From positions 1-11,344 of the forward strand of contig CAMPCR010000030.1 of the NCBI GenBank assembly GCA_946646575.1: a DNA stretch of 11,344 nt, in the 5' to 3' direction. Both the position numbers and the translations under genes were made by a program. This DNA is from UBA3222 sp002363035 (GTDB lineage Bacteria; Verrucomicrobiota; Verrucomicrobiia; Opitutales; UBA9783). Below, piece by piece: positions 1 through 6,039 of the stretch; the first letter of the stretch is position 1; the number at the start of each line of letters is the position of its first letter. The notes under the pieces were generated by a model that made no database searches, was not told the DNA's origin, and saw nothing but the letters and a program-made list of their open reading frames with translations.

Positions 1-1425
1 TCAATTCTCTCTCGGTTTAAAATGCTTTTGCAGTAAAAAGCAGATTAAAAGCAATAAAACAGCAAACCATTGACAGAGGTTCAGGGCAAAAAGGTAGGAA
101 TGCGCTTCGTGGCATTTGGCAAAAAAGTAGGGTCCGGTTGCGCTTCCGAGGCAGAGGCACGCCGATGCACGACCATTGACGGTGCCGATGTGTTTTGTGC
201 CGAAAAGTCGTGGCAATACCATGTAGGCAAGGATTTGGCGCATTCCCCAATAAGCACCCGCCGTCAATCCGTACAGACAGAGTATGAAATTGTTCGCGAT
301 GTATTGAAAGCTGTAAAGCAGGCTGATGTCGAGCAACAGGAAGAGAAAGAGGGTGTTTCGGACGCCGATTTTTTCAAAAAAATGCCCGGCGACGAACGTT
401 GTGAGAATTGTTATAACGGGCGTTCCCATCAGGCAAAGCGTTACGTTTTCCGCGCGTACCCCGAAAGCTTCGCACATCGGAACGAGATGAAACGCCAGGG
501 CGGTCATTTGGAACGCTTTGAAAAACAGCATCGTCATCACCAGCCAAAGTGCAGGCGAGGTCTTGAAGGTTTGCTCGGTATCTTTGGAAGGAGGTTTGGA
601 CGAAAAGGTGCTTCGCGAATTTGCGGCGTGCGTTGAAATGTCGAAAGAGGATGCTTTGTCGGAAGAGGGTAGGGGCGTGAAGGGCGAAGGCGTCGTGCTT
701 TGGGCGAAATTCGCGCTTTTTTCGAAATTTCCGGGCGCAGTTTTGTGGAGAACGGCAGAAATTTCGTCGGTTTCACGTTCTACATGCAAATTTTCCGCAT
801 TTTCCGGCTCACCCGAATAATCGAAATCGTTTTCCCAAACTGCAGGCGGTTTTTTAATCCAACGCACCAAAAAAAGCATGATGCAAAGCCAGAAAATGCC
901 GACGGCAAGCCAAACGTGTTGCCAGGCAAAAAAGCGCGACAGGCGCAGATTAAGGTGCGGCATTGAGGAAGCGACGGACGCCAGTAACAGACAGGTCAGA
1001 CCCGTTGCAAACCCGCGATTTTCCTTAAACCACGCCGCCACCATGCAACGTCCCGTCAACATGTACGATTGCACGGATATTCGAATGGCGACAAAGGCGC
1101 AAAAGAGGATGAAAAGGTTCAAAAACGGCGGTGCGGCGATGATTTTCAACGCACTCATGCCGATAAACGCGCCGCCGAATAAAGTGACAAAAGCACGCAG
1201 AAAAATCTTTGTCGGGCAACGGTCGTACCTACGTCCGATGTGCGGCAGAGCAATGCCCGTCAGTAAATTTGCCAATCCGTAGATAAAGCTGATTTGCGCC
1301 GATGTGACCGCCAAGTCACGACAAACATCTTTCAAAAACGGGCTGAAGGATGCCGTTCGCCCGAAACCGCTCAGTCCTTCCAACAGAACGGTGATAACGA
1401 GCACCACCCAACCGTAGTTGAACAT
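1..1425 (-). CDS. Major facilitator superfamily (MFS) transporter
   Basis: A 474-residue integral inner-membrane protein, complete with a TGA stop at the window edge. It opens with a short YGWVVL segment, common at the start of MFS carriers of the oxalate/formate and monocarboxylate type. Six hydrophobic segments fall in residues 5-190 and six more in about 292-468. An MFS motif-A-like stretch (IGRRYDRCPTK, residues 63-73) sits between helices 2 and 3. The two halves are joined by an unusually long hydrophilic loop (about 191-291) rich in Ser, Thr, Pro and Lys. The ATG at 1425 was chosen because it begins directly before the first helix; an upstream start at 1506 would add 27 Arg-rich residues that do not look like MFS sequence. 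Neither start has a well-spaced ribosome binding site. Family is confident; the substrate cannot be read from sequence. The gene diverges from the deaminase gene at 1564. Confidence 0.88.
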   Translation of the reverse strand: MFNYGWVVLVITVLLEGLSGFGRTASFSPFLKDVCRDLAVTSAQISFIYGLANLLTGIALPHIGRRYDRCPTKIFLRAFVTLFGGAFIGMSALKIIAAPPFLNLFILFCAFVAIRISVQSYMLTGRCMVAAWFKENRGFATGLTCLLLASVASSMPHLNLRLSRFFAWQHVWLAVGIFWLCIMLFLVRWIKKPPAVWENDFDYSGEPENAENLHVERETDEISAVLHKTAPGNFEKSANFAQSTTPSPFTPLPSSDKASSFDISTHAANSRSTFSSKPPSKDTEQTFKTSPALWLVMTMLFFKAFQMTALAFHLVPMCEAFGVRAENVTLCLMGTPVITILTTFVAGHFFEKIGVRNTLFLFLLLDISLLYSFQYIANNFILCLYGLTAGAYWGMRQILAYMVLPRLFGTKHIGTVNGRASACLCLGSATGPYFFAKCHEAHSYLFALNLCQWFAVLLLLICFLLQKHFKPREN

Positions 1426-1497
1426 GACCTCATTATCACGGCGGTTTTCGCAAGTGCAAGTTCTTTGCTCAAAAACGTCGGTTGATGTCCTTTGAGA

Positions 1498-1535
1498 CCG
1501 CCGCAATGCCGAATTGACTTAAGAACATGCGGCGG
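1498..1535. repeat. GC-rich inverted repeat between divergent MFS and tadA genes
   Basis: CCGCCGCA at 1498-1505 is matched perfectly by its reverse complement TGCGGCGG at 1528-1535, with a 22-base AT-richer spacer. It lies in the 138-base divergent intergenic region, so it could be an operator or a hairpin in a 5' leader. No promoter elements could be paired with it convincingly. The structure is seen; the role is unknown. Confidence 0.35.
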
Positions 1536-1563
1536 ACACCTTTTTAGGTAAAGAAACGCTTTT

Positions 1564-2073
1564 GTGACCGCAATTCCGTCCTGCCCGTTTGAATTTTTCG
1601 ACGAAAATCCGTCCGGAAATTCCTCTGCGTATTTTATGCGATGTGCTTTTAATGAGGCACTGAAAGCCTGGGGAAAGGGTGAAATTCCAATTGGAGCAGT
1701 GGCGATTGCCGATGATAAACTTGTTGCACGCGCCCATAATGCGGTCGAAACAAATCACGATCCGACCGCTCATGCCGAAATGCAACTTATTCGGGAACTT
1801 TCAAAGAAAAAGAGAGATTGGCGGCTGACCGACGTGACGCTTTACGTTACCAAAGAGCCATGTCCGATGTGTGCGGGTGCGATTTATAAGGCTCGGATAC
1901 CCAAAGTTGTCGTCGGAGTTGTTGACCGTCAACAGGGTTGCCTGGGCGGTTGCCTGTGTCTGCACACGGCGTTGCGGCTTTATCATCGCGTTTCGGTCAA
2001 AGTTGAACCGTTGGACGGTGCCTGCGAACGCATGCTGAAAACATTTTTTGAATTGCGGAGACAACAAAGCTGA
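1564..2073 (+). CDS. tadA: tRNA adenosine(34) deaminase TadA-like zinc deaminase
   Basis: A cytidine/deoxycytidylate deaminase-fold protein of 169 residues. TadA converts the wobble adenosine of tRNA-Arg(ACG) to inosine in the cytoplasm. The zinc site is intact: HAE at residues 70-72 (His70 ligand, Glu72 general acid/base) and PCPMC at 99-103 (Cys100 and Cys103 ligands). The FM-x-x-A-x-x-E-A opening helix (residues 24-32), IPIGAV (41-46) and the C-terminal FFELRR are also typical of TadA. The usual GAAGS segment is replaced by a cysteine-rich GCLGGCLCLH (125-134), and the usual Asn-His pair further on reads Tyr-His (140-141). The GTG at 1564 gives 24 residues before the family core; an ATG at 1636 would begin at the core helix itself and seems too short. 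It lies 57 bases ahead of the ftsZ start and is probably co-transcribed with it. A different substrate (guanine or another nucleoside) cannot be excluded. Confidence 0.85.
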   Translation: MTAIPSCPFEFFDENPSGNSSAYFMRCAFNEALKAWGKGEIPIGAVAIADDKLVARAHNAVETNHDPTAHAEMQLIRELSKKKRDWRLTDVTLYVTKEPCPMCAGAIYKARIPKVVVGVVDRQQGCLGGCLCLHTALRLYHRVSVKVEPLDGACERMLKTFFELRRQQS

Positions 2074-2114
2074 GTTGTTTCGATTTTGACAACCTCGGTT
2101 CTTGATTTTTTCAT

Positions 2115-2121
2115 GGAAGGA
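2115..2121 (+). promoter_or_regulatory. Shine-Dalgarno site deciding the ftsZ start
   Basis: GGAAGGA sits 9 bases before the ATG at 2131. An in-frame TTG at 2086 and an in-frame ATG at 2113 lie upstream without such a site. It therefore supports 2131 as the true start. Clear sites like this are uncommon in the window. Confidence 0.6.
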
Positions 2122-2130
2122 ACCTTGCGT

Positions 2131-3258
2131 ATGGAGGAAGGATTTACATCGGTTCCGGCGGATCCGAATTCCGTGCGCATAAAATTCCTTGCGCTCGGCA
2201 GTTGTGCGTGTCGTGCGCTGGAGGTCTTCGCCGCGCAATCAACTTCGCTTTCGGACGATTGTCTGGCGGTCGATACCGATCGTTCCTGCCTGGATGCTTT
2301 GGAAAAAACGGTTTCAACCTACTGCTTTGGAGAAGATTTATTTCGCGGTTTCGGATCGGGCGGTGATGCCGAATGGGTGCAAAAGCATTTTCCGCTTCGG
2401 GATGAGCGTCTGAGTGCGTTTTTTCAGGGGGCGCATGCGGTTGTTATTTTGGTCGGTTTAAGCGGCGGAACGGGCAGCGGAACCGTTGAAGCGGCTCTCA
2501 GTCTTGCACGACAAAGCGGTCTTTTTACCGTCGTTATTCCGCTGATGCCGTTCTCGTTTGAAGGTCATCCGAAAAACGTGCGTGCGCAGGCGCAACTGGA
2601 ACGGTTGCGGAGTACGGCGGATTTGGTGCTTCCGTTTTACAATGATTTGCTGTTTCAAACATTGCCCGGGAACGCAACCGCGCAGGAGGCGTTGGCGGAA
2701 GGGTATCGTCTGCTTTCGCAGGTATTAAAGGTACTCCGTGACGGATTGCACCCACGGGAAAATACGCCTTTTGCATGTCGTTTGAATGATTTTGTGCATC
2801 ATTTCGACAATAAACCCGATACGGTTGCTTGGGGCATCGGAAGCGGGAATAACGTAAACGCGGCATTGGAAGCAACTTTGAAATGCCCGATGCTGAAGGT
2901 AAAACTCGACACTTTTGTACCGCAACGCATTTGTCTGTTTCTTCAAACTTCTTCGGAATTGCCTTTAAATGCGCTGAAAACATTGCACGAAGACCTGCGG
3001 GCGCGACTGAATGTTTCGGATGCACCGTTTTTAACGAGTTGTTCCGTGCGGGAAAGTGAAAAAAACGAGGCAACCGCTTTGCTGATTTTGACTGCCGGCG
3101 CGAAAAATTTAAAAACGGAGCGTTTTCGGCGCAAAAAATCCAAGAAAGCCCTCTGTGATGATCCGTCCCAAATACGGTTGAATTTCGAAGGCGAGTATGC
3201 CGAATCTTATTGGGATACACCGACCTACCTGCGATTGGGTTTGAAGCTGGAACCGTGA
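2131..3258 (+). CDS. ftsZ: Divergent cell-division tubulin homologue FtsZ
   Basis: A 375-residue tubulin/FtsZ-family protein. FtsZ is the cytoplasmic GTPase that polymerises into the division ring. Landmarks in order: a T1 region LGSCACRA (22-29) in place of the usual glycine-rich loop; T2 AVDTD (46-50); T3 GFGSGGD (73-79); the tubulin signature GGTGSG (112-117; usually GGTGTG); T5 PFSFEG (140-145); T6 NDLLF (171-175). By hand alignment Arg193 takes the place of a nucleotide-contacting Asp. In the T7 catalytic loop, Asp220-Phe-Val-His223 aligns without gaps to E. coli DFAD up to the following GSG, so the second catalytic Asp is His. After a short basic linker (about 325-345) the tail DTPTYLR (362-368) matches the conserved FtsA-binding peptide. 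The protein is thus recognisably FtsZ, but with an eroded GTP site. It lies between tadA and a prepilin gene rather than beside ftsA. It could be the only FtsZ or a second paralogue. Confidence 0.85.
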   Translation: MEEGFTSVPADPNSVRIKFLALGSCACRALEVFAAQSTSLSDDCLAVDTDRSCLDALEKTVSTYCFGEDLFRGFGSGGDAEWVQKHFPLRDERLSAFFQGAHAVVILVGLSGGTGSGTVEAALSLARQSGLFTVVIPLMPFSFEGHPKNVRAQAQLERLRSTADLVLPFYNDLLFQTLPGNATAQEALAEGYRLLSQVLKVLRDGLHPRENTPFACRLNDFVHHFDNKPDTVAWGIGSGNNVNAALEATLKCPMLKVKLDTFVPQRICLFLQTSSELPLNALKTLHEDLRARLNVSDAPFLTSCSVRESEKNEATALLILTAGAKNLKTERFRRKKSKKALCDDPSQIRLNFEGEYAESYWDTPTYLRLGLKLEP

Positions 3259-3830
3259 AATGCAACGGTAGACGATGCGACGGCTTTACGACGTTGGAGG
3301 TGTTGCTGTGTTTAACCGCTTTGTCTGTTGCCGTTTCCGTTTGCATGAAGTGGTACGTTTCGCAAAGCCATCAATACTCGATGCTGCGTCAAAAGTGGCG
3401 TTTGGTGCCGTGCGCGGATGCGTTTGAGCTTCACATTAGGGAACAGCCGAACACACAATCGTGCGTCGGAACATGGTATGCGGTGCGAAACGCTTCAAAG
3501 GCGGAAAAGTTTGATTTTGTGCGCCAACGACCCGCTTCGTATGATTTCAGGATAACGGTTGGAAACAACGCATGGGCACCGGAAAAAACGGCGCGCTTTT
3601 GTATCAGGTCGCAAGGCGTAACGGAGGAGAATATCGCTGAGTCAACGCCCGAAAAGCCCGAATTTTTAATCGTTCGTTTTTATGCCGAAGGGAAAACGCA
3701 TTGTCTGCATACATGCTTTGTACCCGTAACGGCGAAGAAATTTAAAGCGGAGGAATTAACCGTCGAGCGTGTTGAACGTTTTCTGCTGACGCCAAAGACC
3801 GAAAAATCTTCAAACTTCAAAGATAAATAA
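3255..3830 (+). CDS. Type IV prepilin / pseudopilin-like protein
   Basis: A protein of about 191 residues with a class III (prepilin) signal: a short basic leader (KCNGRRCDG), then a Gly-Phe cleavage site, the conserved Glu five residues into the mature protein (FTTLE), and a hydrophobic helix running to about residue 31. Prepilin peptidase would cut after Gly10 and the mature protein would join a type IV pilus or type II secretion pseudopilus. The globular part (about 160 residues) contains five cysteines, possibly forming disulfides, and no recognised domain. The GTG at 3255 was chosen because it overlaps the ftsZ TGA stop (GTGA) and gives a leader of normal length. An earlier ATG at 3210 would give a 25-residue leader and overlap ftsZ by 49 bases. 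Translational coupling to ftsZ is likely. The exact pilin subtype is not identifiable. Confidence 0.72.
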   Translation: MKCNGRRCDGFTTLEVLLCLTALSVAVSVCMKWYVSQSHQYSMLRQKWRLVPCADAFELHIREQPNTQSCVGTWYAVRNASKAEKFDFVRQRPASYDFRITVGNNAWAPEKTARFCIRSQGVTEENIAESTPEKPEFLIVRFYAEGKTHCLHTCFVPVTAKKFKAEELTVERVERFLLTPKTEKSSNFKDK

Positions 3831-3933
3831 GAGTAGGGGGAGGGTTGCAAAAACGGTCATGTGCCGAAATAATCGGGCGGTCATGGTAAAACAGGTAGCG
3901 ATGAAAACCGGATAAGCCGACCGCGCGTTGCGA

Positions 3934-4332
3934 TTAACGGAGCGGCTTCTTCCGTTCCCCGATGTGCGGTACGGTTAAAAACGGCTGTTGCATCGGATCA
4001 TCGTACTTAAAAATCTCCGACGCATTCGGTACGGTTGACGGTGCCTCGTTGAGCGTTTCAAACAAACGTCGCCGAATGGTCTGCCGAAGCGTTTGTTGTT
4101 TCGGGAAAGACGTATCCGAATAACGGGAAAAATTGTATGCCGTATGCAGGCAATCGGGGCGAAAATCCAACAATTCCCGCTGTAAATCCGTTAACGGGCG
4201 CAGTTCGCAGAAGGCGTTGTTCGGATCGGGAAACAACGGTACGGGTTCTTTTTCAGGAGACGACTGCGGGAGCCAATAAAATTTACACAGCAGAATAAAC
4301 GCCAAAGCGCATACAGCGGCGACGATTTTCAT
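3934..4332 (-). CDS. Small membrane-anchored or exported protein, unknown function
   Basis: A 132-residue protein that I do not recognise. Residues 1-20 form a short N-terminal hydrophobic helix with a Lys at position 2 (MKIVAAVCALAFILLC), which could be an uncleaved anchor or a signal peptide; Cys16 is not in a convincing lipobox. The rest is hydrophilic, with a Pro-rich stretch (22-38) and an Arg-rich helix (QTIRRRLFETL, 84-94). Cys42 and Cys61 could form a disulfide. It is the last gene of the minus-strand series, 96 bases after the leucine-rich-repeat gene, and ends about 100 bases from the convergent prepilin gene. No clear ribosome binding site precedes the ATG. Coding status is supported by the intact frame with a signal-like start and by its position. 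Confidence 0.6.
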   Translation of the reverse strand: MKIVAAVCALAFILLCKFYWLPQSSPEKEPVPLFPDPNNAFCELRPLTDLQRELLDFRPDCLHTAYNFSRYSDTSFPKQQTLRQTIRRRLFETLNEAPSTVPNASEIFKYDDPMQQPFLTVPHIGERKKPLR

Positions 4333-4428
4333 TCAACGTTACCATCGAAGCACGTTGAAAGAAAACAGGCGAGTTCCGATTGTATCTTTCGGCGATTGTT
4401 CCCGAAAATCAATCTCACGGGGTCGCTG

Positions 4429-5310
4429 TCAGAATTTTATCACCTTTTTCGGTTCCGTTTTGCGTTTCGACTGAATGAATTTGCCGTTGATCGTAATCGG
4501 TTGCTCCAACGCGCCGTTGTAAATATCACGCAGAATTTTTTCCGATTTTTCATTTAAAAAGATTTCGGAAATAACCAGTTTCTTTAATTTCGGGAAAACG
4601 CAGGTGTAGGTTTCCGTAACTTTGTTGTATGGGAACAACTTTTCGATCGACTTTAAATTGGAACAATGTTCAACCTCCAATGTTTCCAGGGTGTTGCAGA
4701 CAAACAGCGGCGAAAGATCTTTCAAAAACGTCTTGTTCGCAAGGAATACCTTCAGCGACGGGAAGGTTAAATTCGGCAATAAACTCGTCAGCGGGTTATC
4801 GGAAATATCGATCGCTTCCAGCAGGTGATTACATTGTTCCCGCGTTTGCAACTGTTCAATGTAGTTCATCGAAAGGTTCAAATTGCGCAAATTTCGAAAG
4901 GCACAGGTGAACGTGTATTTGATGTGATTGTGCGATACGTCCAGCAATTCCAGCGTGTCGCAGTTCATGAATATCGTTCCGTTGGTAATGTCGTTGTAGC
5001 TCAGATCCAATTGTCGCAAATTCGGAAGCGACACAATCGGCGAAACATCCCGAATGAAATTGTACGATAAGGATAAGGTTTTCAGAGCAGTCAGTTTTTC
5101 GAAACCTTCCGTCGATTTAATATGCGCATGGTCGATTTGAACCGTTTCGATGCGATCCAATGTTACTTTCTTCCCGCCGGACGGTTGCGTAAGCATTTTT
5201 TTGAAAGCTGCCCGCGCATTTTGATCCGAAAAGACTTTCCACGGTGATTTCTTGCCGCCGAAGGTTACGAACGGCGGCAACAAAAAGGCAATCGTTAAAA
5301 TCCAACGCAT
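4429..5310 (-). CDS. Secreted leucine-rich-repeat protein
   Basis: A 293-residue protein with a Sec-type signal peptide (residues 1-17, MRWILTIAFLLPPFVTF) followed by about eight leucine-rich repeats between residues 54 and 252. The best repeats are of the 22-residue SDS22/internalin style, for example LKTLSLSYNFIRDVSPI (76-92) and LRQLDLSYNDIT (98-109). Such repeats form a curved scaffold that binds other proteins, often host or surface partners. The C-terminus (about 255-293) is basic and lacks an LPXTG, autotransporter or other recognised anchor. It follows the LcrH-like chaperone gene by 59 bases on the same strand, which suggests the same transcript. The signal peptide implies Sec export rather than direct type III export. 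The partner is unknown. Confidence 0.82.
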   Translation of the reverse strand: MRWILTIAFLLPPFVTFGGKKSPWKVFSDQNARAAFKKMLTQPSGGKKVTLDRIETVQIDHAHIKSTEGFEKLTALKTLSLSYNFIRDVSPIVSLPNLRQLDLSYNDITNGTIFMNCDTLELLDVSHNHIKYTFTCAFRNLRNLNLSMNYIEQLQTREQCNHLLEAIDISDNPLTSLLPNLTFPSLKVFLANKTFLKDLSPLFVCNTLETLEVEHCSNLKSIEKLFPYNKVTETYTCVFPKLKKLVISEIFLNEKSEKILRDIYNGALEQPITINGKFIQSKRKTEPKKVIKF

Positions 5311-5369
5311 ACGTTTATGTTCAAAATACTCTTAAAGGTTGAAGGAGAAACGGATTTTGCATTCCCTTT

Positions 5370-6014
5370 TTACGCACACGCTTTTTCAACCAATTCCGAC
5401 AATTCTTTCAGATCCGCTTTGAATTCCAACTCCTGCGGCGTACTCGGCGGACGCTGTTCGAAGATTTTCAACGCTTGGGTGACGTACTTTCGGGCTTGTT
5501 CGAATTGCTCGGCGCGTATGGCGCAGTCGGCGGCAAAAAACAGCAATTCCGGTTCGGCAAAAATCCCCGTTGTCGCCTGATAAAACCTTCCCGCCGTTTC
5601 GAGATCGTAGAGTTTTTCCGTCAATTCCCCGATGCGCATGTACACGCGATAGTAATTCGGATACAGCAGTGCGATAAAGTTGTACATCAGAAACGCCTTC
5701 TGCGTATCGCCGCTTTCGTACGCCCGATTGGCGTATTCCGACAGAATGTCGAACGTTTTGTTGCGCGGATAATGCAGTCGGTGCTTCAGCTGTTCCCAAA
5801 GTTTATTCAACTTTCCTTTGGTATCGTAGTATTTAAACGCTTTAATCGCTTCGCGTACGTGTTCCAACTGCTCGGCGATGTGTTTCTCCCAAAACGGTTC
5901 CTGCTCCAGGAGCCGTTCTCTAAAGCCGCTTGTCTTTTGATTTTGGGCGTATTCCGATACGACCTGCAAAAAGGCGAAGGTTTGCGCGAGTTCTGTTTGG
6001 GTGAGGGTGTTCAT
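5370..6014 (-). CDS. LcrH/SycD-like TPR protein, probable class II type III secretion chaperone
   Basis: A 214-residue, soluble, all-helical protein with no signal peptide. Residues 88-188 form three tetratricopeptide repeats: SEYANRAYESGDTQKAFLMY (92-111), IGELTEKLYDLETAGRFYQA (128-147) and AADCAIRAEQFEQARKYVTQ (161-180). The arrangement and the linker (Glu-Pro ahead of the third repeat, then the A-x-C helix) match the LcrH/SycD/IpgC family, which holds hydrophobic translocator proteins in the cytoplasm before type III export. It is longer than typical members (about 160-170 residues) because of an N-terminal helical extension of about 80 residues. It lies 25 bases after the 541-residue hydrophobic protein gene, the expected place for a cargo/chaperone pair. 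A generic TPR protein is the alternative. No other secretion gene is in the window. Confidence 0.68.
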   Translation of the reverse strand: MNTLTQTELAQTFAFLQVVSEYAQNQKTSGFRERLLEQEPFWEKHIAEQLEHVREAIKAFKYYDTKGKLNKLWEQLKHRLHYPRNKTFDILSEYANRAYESGDTQKAFLMYNFIALLYPNYYRVYMRIGELTEKLYDLETAGRFYQATTGIFAEPELLFFAADCAIRAEQFEQARKYVTQALKIFEQRPPSTPQELEFKADLKELSELVEKACA

Positions 6015-6039
6015 TGGGATTGAATGTAAAGATTAAAAA

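Noticed and set aside
1426..1506. N-terminal extension of the MFS protein from an upstream start
   Set aside because: The 27 extra residues are Arg-rich and hydrophilic, unlike MFS N-termini; the internal ATG directly precedes the first helix.
1514..1519. TTGACT upstream of tadA, like a sigma-70 -35 box
   Set aside because: No acceptable -10 hexamer lies 16-18 bases downstream.
2534..3346. A 270-codon open frame on the minus strand opposite ftsZ
   Set aside because: It lies fully antisense to a clear FtsZ gene, has no domain-like features and a Pro/Ser/Arg-rich composition typical of shadow frames.
3854..3885. CGGTCATG repeated twice in the convergent intergenic region
   Set aside because: Only two 8-base copies with a 16-base gap; too short to distinguish from chance, and no terminator hairpin is present.
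5317..6023. Plus-strand open frames opposite the LcrH-like gene
   Set aside because: They are antisense to a well-supported TPR gene and show no signal, domain or ribosome binding site.
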